From positions 1 to 13,515 of the forward strand of contig MVRP01000101.1 in NCBI GenBank assembly GCA_002067405.1: 13,515 nucleotides of DNA, in the 5' to 3' direction. The position numbers were made by a program, and so were the translations under genes. Positions 1 to 8,395 of the stretch are shown here, piece after piece. The DNA is from Syntrophorhabdaceae bacterium PtaU1.Bin034. GTDB lineage: Bacteria > Desulfobacterota_G > Syntrophorhabdia > Syntrophorhabdales > WCHB1-27. How positions within the stretch are numbered: position 1 is the stretch's first letter; each line of letters begins with the position of its first letter. The notes under the pieces were generated by a model. That model searched no databases and was not told where the DNA came from. It saw only the letters and a program-made list of their open reading frames with translations.

Positions 1-1
1 C

Positions 2-298
2 CGCGCAGAGACGGACCCGGAGGTGGCCCTGAGAGAGTTCTCGCGCGACCCGGCGCGCTTCGATCTGGTCATCACCGACCACGCGATGCCCCATATGTCG
101 GGACTCACCCTCACCCGGCGGCTTCTCGACGTGCGGCCCGACATTCCTGTGATCCTGTGTACCGGTTACGGTGCGGCTGTCGATGAAAGAGCTGCAAAGG
201 CAGCGGGGATCGCAGAATTCCTGATGAAACCCCTCACGCGTGAAGAGCTGGCCGGGGCCGTGAAAAAGACGCTCGCAGGCCGGCGAAGGGAAAAATAG
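2..298 (+). CDS. Response regulator receiver (REC) domain, 5'-truncated; probable C-terminus of a hybrid histidine kinase
   Basis: The reading frame is open to the left edge, so the start lies outside the window. About 98 residues are visible. They match the second half of a REC domain: the phospho-acceptor Asp lies in VITDHAMP, the conserved Thr in ILCTGY, and the conserved Lys in FLMKPL, followed by a final helix and a stop. The series FDLVITD, then MSGL, RPDIPVILCTGY and GIAEFLMKPL is typical of receiver domains at the end of PAS-rich hybrid sensor kinases. That makes a hybrid kinase the likeliest parent, although a stand-alone regulator cannot be excluded. No output domain follows. The next gene, a CheB-CheR-PAS fusion, starts 60 bp downstream on the same strand, which suggests a shared signalling role. 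Confidence 0.88.
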   Translation, partial: RAETDPEVALREFSRDPARFDLVITDHAMPHMSGLTLTRRLLDVRPDIPVILCTGYGAAVDERAAKAAGIAEFLMKPLTREELAGAVKKTLAGRRREK

Positions 299-358
299 GG
301 GCGGCTCCACGGGCCGGGGTGTCTGAGAAGTAGGTGCCCGATAATTTGGAGGTAAGAA

Positions 359-3274
359 ATGAAAGAAGAGAATAGGCAGGAAAAAAGCGACCAGGCAGCC
401 TTTCCGGTCGTGGGCATCGGCTCGTCCGCCGGTGGTGTCGAGGCGCTCCAGGCGCTTTTCTCCACCCTTCCATCGAACCTGAAGGCAACGTTCATTCTCA
501 TCCAGCACCTCCAGCCCGACCGGCCAAGCATGCTTGTCGAGATCCTGTCGAGGATCACGAAGATGCCCGTGGTGGAGGCGAAAGAGGGAACAAAGATCCG
601 GCCGGGGCAGGCGTACATGATCCCACCGAACAAATTCCTGTCCCTCAAGGACGATGTGCTCACCCTCACCGCCCCTGTCGTGGACGGGATCCGCATGCCG
701 GTCAACTTCCTTTTCCGCTCCCTTGCAAAGGAAAAGGGCGAAGCGTCGATCGGCATTGTCCTTTCGGGAACGGGTTCGGACGGCACCCTCGGCCTGCGTG
801 AGATACACGGCGTGGGAGGCATCACCATCGTCCAGGACCCCTCCTCGGCCCAATATGGCCAAATGCCGCAGAGCGCGATCAGTACCGGTATCGTCGACCA
901 CATCGTACCTCCCGAGAAGATCGGAGAACTCCTCGGGAGGTACGTTCAGCGCGTTCCCCTGCTCCAGCCCGAGGCACCTGCATCCACGATCGAGCCGGTA
1001 GTGCAGCCGGTGCTCGCCTCCCTCAAGCAGGCCACCGGCAATGACTTCTCGCTCTACAAGACAAACACGCTCTACCGGAGGATCGGGCGGCGGATGAACG
1101 TACTGAATATTCAACAGCCGCAGCAGTACCAGCGCTACCTGAAAGAGCACCGGGAAGAAGCGGGTCTTCTCTTCAGGGAACTCCTTATCAGGGTGACAAG
1201 CTTTTTCAGGGACCCCGGCGCATTCAAGGAGCTCAAAGAGGAAATACTCCCGAGGCTCTTCGCGAAGCGGCCTGACGAACACACGGTCCGGGTCTGGGTA
1301 GCCGGTTGCTCCACGGGTGAGGAAGCCTATTCTATCGCAATGGTGCTCGACGAGTTCAGCCGGACCCACGGGAGAGACTTCAGCTTCCAGATGTTCGCGA
1401 CAGACCTGGACGAGCCCTCGGTGGAGCAGGCCCGCGCCGGCTTCTATCCCCTCGATATTGCGGCTGATGTGTCCGAGGAGCGCCTGCATCGGTTCTTCGT
1501 GAGCGAAAACCGTGGCTACAGGATCAGAAAGGAACTGCGGGAAAAGATCATTTTCGCCGTACAGGACGTGCTCAGGGACCCGCCTTTTACGAAGCTCGAC
1601 CTTCTCTCCTGCCGGAACCTCATGATTTACCTCACACTGGACGCCCAAAAGAGGCTTCTCGATACATTCCACTACAGCCTTGCACCCGGAGGCATTCTCT
1701 TCCTTGGCTCTTCAGAAACCATAGGGATCCGCAAAGACCTCTTCGAGACAGCCGGCCGTAAATGGAAGTTCTACGAGGCAAGGCCGACGCAGGGCTATCC
1801 CGTGTTTCAGACCGATGCGCACATGCTGATCTATCGCCTGAGGCCCCCGGGACCGGTTGTGGGCCAGCCAAAGGAACTCGCAGCGAGAGAAGCAGCCAGA
1901 CGGGAGATCCTTGATTATTTCTCCCCCCCGTTCGTTGTCGTCGACGAGGTCGGGGGCGTGGTCTATATCCACGGCCAGACAGGGCGCTTTCTCGAGCCGG
2001 CCCCCGGCGGCCCCCGTTTCAACATCTACGACATGGCGAGAAAAGGGCTGCGGGGCGGACTCCATGCAGTCATCCATAAGGCAATTTCACAAAAGACCGA
2101 GACCATCTCCGAGATGACGATAAGGGCGGAAAGCGGGCGTGTCGGCGTGAGGGTTAGGGCGAAGCCGCTATCCGGGGCCGAAGGTCTTTATATCGTCGTA
2201 TTCGAAGAGGTAATCCCGCCGGAAGAGCGAGCCGGGGACGGGAGGGAGGCAGCCGGAGGTGACGACCAGCGGGTGACGGAACTGGAAGGGGAACTGCGGC
2301 GCACACGGGAAGACCTTCAGACCATGACGGAGGAGTTCCAGACGGCGATGGAGGAACAGAAGTCGACGAGTGAGGAACTCCAGTCATCAAACGAGGAACT
2401 CCAGTCGACGAACGAGGAGTTGGAAACATCGAAAGAGGAACTCCAGTCGATCAACGAGGAGCTTGTAACGGTCAACTCGGAGCTCGAGGAGAAGGTCCGG
2501 CAACTCGGCCGTGCGGAATCCGACATGAAGAACCTCCTCGACAGCGTGAGCGTCGGCGCGATCTTTGTCGACACCGAGCTGAGGATCAAGAGCTTTACTG
2601 CCGATATCAAGGCGATCGCCAATCTCCTCCCCTCGGACACCGACCGGCCGCTGGGTGACCTCGCAACCAATCTGCGCGATGCGGATCTCAGCGAAGACGC
2701 ACGAAAGGTGCTCGAGACCTTGCAAGTCAGGGAAAAGGAGGTTGAGATCAGGAACGGGGAATGGTACCTGATGCGGGTCCGGCCGTACAGAACCACCGAG
2801 AATATCATCGGCGGCGTGGTCCTGACCTTCAATAATGTGACATTGCTGAAGAAGGCTGCAGAGGAGGCGGCGTCGGTAGAAAGGATAAAGGCGGCAGGAG
2901 ACTTTGCCCGGGCTTCAATTGATACCATGAAGGAGCCGCTCCTTACCCTTTCCGAGGACCTCAGGATCGTAAGCGCCAACCGCTCTTTCTACCGGCTCTT
3001 CGATATAGAGAAGGGTTCGGCGGAAGGCAGGCTCATTTACGAGATCGCCGACCGGCAGCTCGATAACCCTGAGCTGCGCCACCTCCTGGAACAGGTCTTG
3101 CCGAAGGACTCCTTTGTCGAGGACTACCGTATGACCTCCACGCTACGGGAAGGGCAGCAAAAGAAGCTTCTGCTCAACGCGCGGACCGTGGTGACTTCAG
3201 ACATGGTGAGGCTCCCCTTCATTCTTATAGGTATACAGGAAGAAAACGGGCCGGCAATCAAATCTTCTTCGTGA
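359..3274 (+). CDS. CheB methylesterase-CheR methyltransferase-PAS fusion protein
   Basis: This 971-residue protein starts at ATG with GGAGG at 348-352. Residues 14-195 are a CheB methylesterase domain with the catalytic triad Ser23 (GSSAGG), His50 (IQHL) and Asp141 (GTGSDGT). Its N-terminal REC domain is absent, so it is not regulated as classical CheB is. Residues 210-475 are CheR: an N-terminal helical part, the SAM-binding motif VAGCSTGEEAYS (314-325), ATDLD (347-351) and LLSCRNLMIYL (415-425). A PAS-like segment follows (about 513-617). Then comes a coiled coil at about 635-720 made of repeats such as EELQSSNEELQSTNEELE, and two further PAS domains (about 724-830 and 847-958). The protein ends after the last PAS, with no HisKA or HATPase domain, although many relatives continue into a kinase. 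It probably couples PAS sensing to receptor methylation or demethylation, or signals through a partner kinase. Confidence 0.95.
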   Translation: MKEENRQEKSDQAAFPVVGIGSSAGGVEALQALFSTLPSNLKATFILIQHLQPDRPSMLVEILSRITKMPVVEAKEGTKIRPGQAYMIPPNKFLSLKDDVLTLTAPVVDGIRMPVNFLFRSLAKEKGEASIGIVLSGTGSDGTLGLREIHGVGGITIVQDPSSAQYGQMPQSAISTGIVDHIVPPEKIGELLGRYVQRVPLLQPEAPASTIEPVVQPVLASLKQATGNDFSLYKTNTLYRRIGRRMNVLNIQQPQQYQRYLKEHREEAGLLFRELLIRVTSFFRDPGAFKELKEEILPRLFAKRPDEHTVRVWVAGCSTGEEAYSIAMVLDEFSRTHGRDFSFQMFATDLDEPSVEQARAGFYPLDIAADVSEERLHRFFVSENRGYRIRKELREKIIFAVQDVLRDPPFTKLDLLSCRNLMIYLTLDAQKRLLDTFHYSLAPGGILFLGSSETIGIRKDLFETAGRKWKFYEARPTQGYPVFQTDAHMLIYRLRPPGPVVGQPKELAAREAARREILDYFSPPFVVVDEVGGVVYIHGQTGRFLEPAPGGPRFNIYDMARKGLRGGLHAVIHKAISQKTETISEMTIRAESGRVGVRVRAKPLSGAEGLYIVVFEEVIPPEERAGDGREAAGGDDQRVTELEGELRRTREDLQTMTEEFQTAMEEQKSTSEELQSSNEELQSTNEELETSKEELQSINEELVTVNSELEEKVRQLGRAESDMKNLLDSVSVGAIFVDTELRIKSFTADIKAIANLLPSDTDRPLGDLATNLRDADLSEDARKVLETLQVREKEVEIRNGEWYLMRVRPYRTTENIIGGVVLTFNNVTLLKKAAEEAASVERIKAAGDFARASIDTMKEPLLTLSEDLRIVSANRSFYRLFDIEKGSAEGRLIYEIADRQLDNPELRHLLEQVLPKDSFVEDYRMTSTLREGQQKKLLLNARTVVTSDMVRLPFILIGIQEENGPAIKSSS

Positions 3275-3286
3275 CCGGGACCGGCA

Positions 3287-3335
3287 CCTCCGCAGGTTTG
3301 CCTACCGTGTCCGGTATTGCGCGGAGGGATTTTTT
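3287..3335 (+). terminator. Candidate intrinsic terminator after the CheB-CheR-PAS gene
   Basis: CCTCCGC at 3287-3293 pairs perfectly with GCGGAGG at 3321-3327, and a small inner hairpin (ACCG/CGGT) lies in the loop. A run of six T residues (3330-3335) follows almost directly. It begins 12 bp after the upstream stop codon and well before the helicase start, which suits a terminator. The loop is long, so its strength is uncertain. Confidence 0.45.
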
Positions 3336-3505
3336 CTGGGAAGTTCTGAGAATCGCAAGGCAAACACAAATACTGCTCGTCGGTGCAAGAGGTACCGGGA
3401 GTCACATCCTTATCAGGGCTCGCTACTTCCCTCTGGACAAGGACTTTCTTTCTGTATTTCAATATCTGCTTCATGAGGGGGGAAGAATACCTCCAGGAGG
3501 GAAGA

Positions 3506-5473
3506 GTGCAGAGAAGCCACGCCGTGCAGAACATCAAGACCCAGCTCAACGCAGCCCAGTACGAAGCGGTAACGACCACGGAGGGGCCTGTCCTCGTAAT
3601 CGCAGGAGCGGGCAGCGGCAAGACGAGGGTGATCGAGTATCGCTCCCTCTATCTCGTCCAGCAGAACGTCGACCCGGAATCAATCCTTCTCCTCACCTTC
3701 ACCCGCAGGAGCGCCCAGGAGATGATCCAGCGGGCCTCCAGGAACGACACGAGGTGCGCAAAGATCGACGGCGGCACCTTCCACTCCTTCGCGAGCAAAG
3801 TCCTGAGGCGCGTCAGCCTGAGCCTCGGCTTTTCCGGCTCCTTCACGATATACGATGAGGGTGATGCGGAAGAGGCGATCAGGCGCTGCTGTAACAAGAT
3901 GGGATACGACCAGGACAAGGAGTTCCCGAAGAAGAACGAGCTTAAGACGGTCTTCAGCGTCTGCGTCAACAAAGGCATGAGCGTTGACGATGCCGTCCAG
4001 AGGATGTACAGCGACTACGAGGACTTCACCTCTGAAATAAAAACCGTCCAGAAGGAGTACATGGACTACAAGAGAAGGAACAACTGTCTCGACTACGATG
4101 ACCTGCTTATCTACCTAAAGCTCGCCCTCGACAACGAGGAGCTGAGAGATCGGATATCCTCCCGGTACCGCTACATCATGGTAGACGAGTTCCAGGACAC
4201 GAACGGCGTCCAGGCGGACATAGCACAGCTCCTTGCCCGCAAGAACGGCAACATCATGGCCGTGGGGGACGATGCCCAGAGCATCTACGGATTCAGGGGC
4301 GCGAACCATCTCAACATCCTGGAATTCCCGAAAAGGTTCCCTGGCTGCAAGGTGATAAAGCTCGAGGAGAACTACCGCTCCACCCAACCGATACTCGACG
4401 TGGGCAACGCGGTCCTTTCGAACATGAAGCACAAGTTCGAGAAAAGGCTTGTCTCGGGACCGGGCCTCAAGGGGGAGAAGCCAGCCCTCCGCCGCTTCGA
4501 CGACATCTACGAAGAGGCCGCCTGGGTCGCCGACAGGGTGCAGAGCCTGAGGGCCCAGAGCGTTCCCATGAGGGAGATCGCCATCCTCTTCCGCACCGCC
4601 TACACGTCGATGCCCCTCCAGTCCGAGCTCATAAAGAAGGGGATACGGTTCAAGCTCTTCGGCGGCCGCAAGTTCTATGAAACCGCCCATGTCCGCGACG
4701 TCATCTCCTATCTCAGGATCGTCGCGAACCCGGCGGACGAGCTTGCCTGGCACCGGGTGCTGCTTTTGCTCCCCGGCATAGGGACGAGGACTGTCGAAAG
4801 GCTTCTCGAGCTGATTTCTTCAGAAGACAGCCTTCCGCATATCATCGATAAGGCGATTACCCCTTTTTGCGCCGGCCAGAAACACTCGGACGTCCTCTCG
4901 TCGTTCAGGACGGTCGTACAGTCCATAGACAGCCCCTCCCTTACTCCGGCCGCACGACTCGACAAGGTGATCGCCCATTACGACCCGATCATGAAAGCGA
5001 AGTACAAGAAAGACGCCTCCAGAGCCAAGGAGCTCTTCATGCTCCGGAACATGGCGCAACGCTATGACAGCCTGAAGGAATTCCTGGCTGACGTATCGGT
5101 CGACCCCGACAAGGAAGGGCCGGACGATTCCGAATACGTGACGCTCTCGACGGTCCATTCCGCGAAGGGGCTGGAATGGGACAAGGTATTCCTGATCGGT
5201 CTGGTCGACGGAGTTTTCCCATCCGGCCGGTCGCTTATCGAGAACAACGCATCCGACATAGAGGAAGAGCAGCGGCTCTTTTACGTGGCCGTGACGCGGG
5301 CAAAACAGGAACTATCGTTGAGTTTCTATGACAAGGGTTCGGGGGAGAAAGGATCCGGGGGGCTTTGCAGGTTCATCGTGTCGAGGAACGTGAAAGAAAC
5401 TATCGAGGAACGGGGCGTCGCTGCGGCCATAAGGCGCCCGCCTGCGAAACACTTTTCGAAACGCAGGCGATGA
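3506..5473 (+). CDS. UvrD/PcrA/Rep-family superfamily 1 DNA helicase
   Basis: This is an ATP-dependent 3'-5' DNA helicase of the UvrD/Rep type, acting in DNA repair or replication-fork maintenance. From the chosen start it has 655 residues. All SF1A motifs are visible: Q motif LNAAQ (14-18), Walker A AGAGSGKT (33-40), motif Ia LTFTRRSA (63-70), motif II DEFQDT (227-232), motif III GDDAQSIYGFRGA (254-266), motif IV EENYRST (287-293), motif V TVHSAKGLEW (549-558) and motif VI FYVAVTRAK (592-600). The start chosen is GTG at 3506, because AGGAGG (3495-3500) sits five bases upstream and the Q motif begins soon after. In-frame ATG codons at 3383 and 3473 lack a ribosome binding site and would add an unconserved tail. 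The length is typical or slightly short, and the C-terminus ends in a basic tail. A terminator-like hairpin upstream suggests its own transcript. Confidence 0.93.
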   Translation: MQRSHAVQNIKTQLNAAQYEAVTTTEGPVLVIAGAGSGKTRVIEYRSLYLVQQNVDPESILLLTFTRRSAQEMIQRASRNDTRCAKIDGGTFHSFASKVLRRVSLSLGFSGSFTIYDEGDAEEAIRRCCNKMGYDQDKEFPKKNELKTVFSVCVNKGMSVDDAVQRMYSDYEDFTSEIKTVQKEYMDYKRRNNCLDYDDLLIYLKLALDNEELRDRISSRYRYIMVDEFQDTNGVQADIAQLLARKNGNIMAVGDDAQSIYGFRGANHLNILEFPKRFPGCKVIKLEENYRSTQPILDVGNAVLSNMKHKFEKRLVSGPGLKGEKPALRRFDDIYEEAAWVADRVQSLRAQSVPMREIAILFRTAYTSMPLQSELIKKGIRFKLFGGRKFYETAHVRDVISYLRIVANPADELAWHRVLLLLPGIGTRTVERLLELISSEDSLPHIIDKAITPFCAGQKHSDVLSSFRTVVQSIDSPSLTPAARLDKVIAHYDPIMKAKYKKDASRAKELFMLRNMAQRYDSLKEFLADVSVDPDKEGPDDSEYVTLSTVHSAKGLEWDKVFLIGLVDGVFPSGRSLIENNASDIEEEQRLFYVAVTRAKQELSLSFYDKGSGEKGSGGLCRFIVSRNVKETIEERGVAAAIRRPPAKHFSKRRR

Positions 5474-5505
5474 TGGAAGGCTGGGGATAGTTTCATTATG
5501 CCCAA

Positions 5506-5829
5506 GTGGCACGTTTCCGGATCCGCCAGACGAAGAACGATGGCAGCACGAAAGATAATCAAGGACATTCCCTCCTGACCGTCGTGAAAGGCCACAAGGT
5601 AAGTGTCCGGGATGTCTACTTGGGGCCTCCGAGTACTACCGTGCCGCCGACTTCTATCCACGACAACCCTAAGAACCCCGCAGTCCTTGATCTGTGGGAC
5701 AAGATGGGGTCGTGCTTCGACCTGGCAAGAAAACTCTCCGGCAGCCAGCTCATCCCGTATCCTTCGATAGGCTCGGAGCAGGTTGTTGAAGCGCGACCAG
5801 TCGTACACGGCATCAACGGCATCAACTAG
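5506..5829 (+). CDS. Small hypothetical protein, unrecognised
   Basis: The frame starts at GTG and encodes 107 residues, beginning MARFRIRQTKN and ending with a short HGINGIN tail. No family, signal peptide or membrane segment is recognised. The third codon positions are mostly G or C, as in neighbouring real genes, which mildly favours coding on this strand. Against it, no good ribosome binding site precedes 5506, and antisense ORFs cover the same DNA. A separate ATG at 5497 opens a different frame for only 26 codons (MPKWHVSGS...), so a frameshifted start is conceivable. It begins 32 bp after the helicase stop and could be co-transcribed with it. The 166 bp between this ORF and the AsmA-like gene hold no other clear gene. 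Confidence 0.3.
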   Translation: MARFRIRQTKNDGSTKDNQGHSLLTVVKGHKVSVRDVYLGPPSTTVPPTSIHDNPKNPAVLDLWDKMGSCFDLARKLSGSQLIPYPSIGSEQVVEARPVVHGINGIN

Positions 5830-5995
5830 GGTTGCTGGGCTTCAATAGATACCAGAAGTCTTAATAGCATCAGTCTCGACCCGGTCAAATACTTTCTGCG
5901 CTTTTTAGCTCAAGCAGACCAGCTTGTTGAAAACAATGAGAGAAAGCCATAAGTTCATTACGGAGAAACTCCTTACCCTTTATGTGAAGTGAACC

Positions 5996-8110
5996 ATGAA
6001 AAAGCTGGTTAAAATTGTAATAGTCGTCATCGCCGCACTCCTGGTCCTGGCCGGGGGGCTTGCCCTGCTCGCCAAGTCTTACCTCAGCGAGGACAGGATG
6101 CGGGCGCTCATCATACAGACGGCGGAGAAATCCCTCGACCGCCGGGTCGTCCTCGGCGGAATAGATATAAGCCTCTTCCGGGGAATCGTCGCGAGGGACT
6201 TTGAGATTTACGACAAAAACTCTAACGAAGTCTTCCTCCGGACCGACGAGTTTGTCCTCAGGTTCCAGTTCCTGCCTCTGCTCTCAAAGAATCTCGTGAT
6301 CGACAAACTCAGGATCGTCAACGCCCGGGTCAACGTTAAGGCCAACGCGGACGGCACGTATAATTTCTCGGACATGGTGAAACCGGGAAAGGTCGAGGAC
6401 CAGGAGAAGGCCGCGGGCCTCCCCGTCAACCTCAACGTGAAAAACATCTCCCTCGAGAACGTGAAAATCAGCTATACCGATCCGGCCGGAAAGCTGGCCA
6501 AAGCAGACGCGGTCGTGAACGCGGAGATGAGAATAACAGGGAAGTCCCGGACCAGTTTCTCCTCGGAGGGGACGATCAAGGCCGTGGTCGCCCAGGCCGT
6601 TTTGCGGGAAAGGAACAAGACCTTGAAGGATATCAACGCCGAGGTCAACTACAAGGCCGATCTCGACATGGAAGCAAAGCAGGCTGCCTTGCATGCTTTA
6701 GATATCGTTCTCATCAACATGCCCGTCCATATCCGGGGCAGCGTCAATTATGCCGCCGAAACCGCCTATTCGCTCGACATCAATGTCCCCGGGTACAACC
6801 TGGCCCAGTTCAGGAAAGACATCCTCACTATTTTCCTCCCGGCCGGGGCTGTCCTGGGCGGCAATGTTTCGGCACAGCTCAATGTAAATAAAAAGCCCGG
6901 GAAAGATATACCCCCTGCCGTGAACGGCAGGGTAAAGCTGGCCAGGACGTCCATCGCCACCCAAGCCGTGAACCTTGTCCTGGACGGCCTGGTGAAACTG
7001 CAGCCTGAAATTATCTCACTCGAGGGCCTCAAGCTCATCGCCGGCCAGAACGCAGCCGATATCACGGGCTCGGTCCGCAATTACATGACATACCCGGACA
7101 TAAACATGAAGATCTCCAGCAGGTCCATCGTCCTTGATGACCTTATCCCTTCCGCCCCAGCCACACCCGGGGCGCCCGGGACCGGGGCGAAGAAGGAGCC
7201 GGAACCGATGAACCTGAAGATGCATGCCGTCACCGAGCTGGATATCGATAGCACCCGGTACAAGGGCATAGCCATCACCAATTTCCGCTCCCGCGGTGAA
7301 CTTAAAGACAATGTCCTCAAGATACCGCACCTCAACGGCAATACCCTGGGCGGAGCCGTCGCCCTCACGGGCACTGTCGACCTCGGCCGGCGGGGGTACC
7401 GCTACAGCATGACGCCTGTCCTCACCGGGGTGAAGCTCGAGCAAGTGACAAAGGCTTTTGCCCCGAAAGCGGCCGACAAGCTCTTCGGTTCACTTTCAGG
7501 GAAGGCCGATATTTCGGGCGCGGGAACGGTACCGGAAAATGTAAAGCGCAACCTGAAGGGGAAGGGCGAGTTCGCGGTCAACAACGGCTCACTGAGGAAT
7601 TCCGAGCTGAGCGCCCGGCTGCTCGCCATCCTCGGTCTCCAGGACCTCCGGGAAATACCGCTGGAGAGGGCCAACGGCCGGTTCACCATCGCCAACGGGA
7701 CCGTCAACCTCACTAGCACGATCAGCAGCACCGATCTGGCAATGGATGAGAAGGGCACGATCGGCATGGATGAAAAGCTGGACCTCGGCGTCCTCGTCAA
7801 GGTCTCGGACAGGCTTTCCCCGAGGGTCGTCAGCAAGTCGCCGATAGCCCGCTTCCTCTCCGGCGAAAAGGGATGGACCACTGTCCCGCTCAGGGTCGGC
7901 GGAACAATTTCGAACCCGTCCTATGGCGTTGACACGAAAGCTGTGGGAAGCAAGGTCCGGGAAGGTGTGCAGAAAAAATTGGGTGAAGAGCTGCAGAAAT
8001 TCCTCCCGAAAGGCCAGCCGCAACGACAACCCGGGAAGGAGCAGAACAGGCCAAGCGGCCGCGATCTGCTGGAAGGGATTTTCGGGCAACCCGACAGTAA
8101 CAGGAGATAG
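5996..8110 (+). CDS. AsmA-like envelope protein
   Basis: This 704-residue protein begins MKKLVKIVIVVIAALL. One N-terminal hydrophobic helix (residues 5-27) should anchor it in the inner membrane, with the rest in the periplasm. The AsmA-type N-terminal segment follows the anchor, with DISLFRGIVARDF, then LVIDKLRIVNARVNV and ANADGTYNFSDM. A long beta-repeat region follows, then a C-terminal AsmA-like segment (about 495-660) with GKADISGAGT, ERANGRFTIANGTVNLTS and VPLRVGGTISNPSYGVD. The tail is basic and Gln/Pro-rich. AsmA, YhdP and TamB relatives are beta-groove proteins implicated in phospholipid transport and outer-membrane homeostasis, so a lipid-bridging role is the best inference. The ribosome binding site is weak, but the start is fixed by the membrane anchor. 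It appears intact and marks the last undamaged long gene before the decayed region. Confidence 0.88.
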   Translation: MKKLVKIVIVVIAALLVLAGGLALLAKSYLSEDRMRALIIQTAEKSLDRRVVLGGIDISLFRGIVARDFEIYDKNSNEVFLRTDEFVLRFQFLPLLSKNLVIDKLRIVNARVNVKANADGTYNFSDMVKPGKVEDQEKAAGLPVNLNVKNISLENVKISYTDPAGKLAKADAVVNAEMRITGKSRTSFSSEGTIKAVVAQAVLRERNKTLKDINAEVNYKADLDMEAKQAALHALDIVLINMPVHIRGSVNYAAETAYSLDINVPGYNLAQFRKDILTIFLPAGAVLGGNVSAQLNVNKKPGKDIPPAVNGRVKLARTSIATQAVNLVLDGLVKLQPEIISLEGLKLIAGQNAADITGSVRNYMTYPDINMKISSRSIVLDDLIPSAPATPGAPGTGAKKEPEPMNLKMHAVTELDIDSTRYKGIAITNFRSRGELKDNVLKIPHLNGNTLGGAVALTGTVDLGRRGYRYSMTPVLTGVKLEQVTKAFAPKAADKLFGSLSGKADISGAGTVPENVKRNLKGKGEFAVNNGSLRNSELSARLLAILGLQDLREIPLERANGRFTIANGTVNLTSTISSTDLAMDEKGTIGMDEKLDLGVLVKVSDRLSPRVVSKSPIARFLSGEKGWTTVPLRVGGTISNPSYGVDTKAVGSKVREGVQKKLGEELQKFLPKGQPQRQPGKEQNRPSGRDLLEGIFGQPDSNRR

Positions 8111-8113
8111 GAA

Positions 8114-8218
8114 ATGCAGGAACATGAAATTATTTCCGCAATTAATAAGGCCAAAGAAGGTTTTTCAGCATTTGGCTATACCGTATATGTTTCCACTGAA
8201 TATGAGCGAAATATGTGA
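8114..8218 (+). CDS. Possible 34-residue peptide directly after the AsmA-like gene
   Basis: An ATG at 8114 lies three bases after the AsmA stop, preceded by AGGAG (8102-8106) at ideal spacing. It encodes MQEHEIISAINKAKEGFSAF and 14 more residues, ending at TGA 8216-8218. No family is recognised. Codons are more AT-rich than in the gene upstream. A neighbouring frame carries GAKKRRIPIVIANN up to a stop at 8270, so this may instead be the N-terminal remnant of a longer gene broken by a frameshift. The strong ribosome binding site and coupling to the gene upstream are the only evidence that it is translated. Confidence 0.35.
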   Translation: MQEHEIISAINKAKEGFSAFGYTVYVSTEYERNM

Positions 8219-8310
8219 ACCAGCGGGTGCGAAAAAGCGACGGATACCGATTGTTATTGCGAATAACTAAATTGGGTAAGCCTCGGCTCTGCCCGGGCTC
8301 TGCATGGGGA

Positions 8311-8334
8311 CCCTAAAAGTTTGACTTTTTCGGG
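8311..8334 (+). repeat. Subterminal hairpin, candidate TnpA recognition structure
   Basis: AAAAGT (8315-8320) pairs with ACTTTT (8324-8329) over a TTG loop, and CCC (8311-8313) pairs with GGG (8332-8334) across an asymmetric bulge (T on one side, TC on the other). IS200/IS605 TnpA proteins bind subterminal hairpins with an unpaired T, so this fits the left end. The same structure could also act as a weak terminator. Confidence 0.45.
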
Positions 8335-8344
8335 ATTATAGGAG

Positions 8345-8394
8345 AAAACCCCCTCCGATGCGAATCGCTCAAAGCTTGCAAAGGAGGAGGTTTT
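8345..8394 (+). promoter_or_regulatory. Leader hairpin sequestering the transposase ribosome binding site
   Basis: AAAACCCCCTCC (8345-8356) pairs with GGAGGAGGTTTT (8383-8394) with a single mismatch. The downstream arm contains the whole Shine-Dalgarno sequence of the transposase ATG at 8396. In the folded transcript the ribosome binding site would be hidden, a translational brake known for IS200. The enclosed 26 bases can form further short pairs. Confidence 0.6.
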
Positions 8395-8395
8395 G

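Noticed and set aside
2330..2510. Repetitive GAGGAACTCCAGTC-like DNA
   Set aside because: It encodes the heptad-rich coiled coil standard in this CheB-CheR-PAS family, so it is not an independent repeat element.
3271..3858. Plus-strand ORF whose GTG overlaps the stop of the CheB-CheR-PAS gene (GTGA)
   Set aside because: The overlap looks like translational coupling, but the protein matches nothing I recognise. It runs through the terminator-like hairpin, and its second half is the helicase gene read in a wrong frame.
5326..5808. 160-codon minus-strand ORF over the end of the helicase
   Set aside because: It is partly antisense to the helicase C-terminus, shows no recognisable domain and has no ribosome binding site that I can see.
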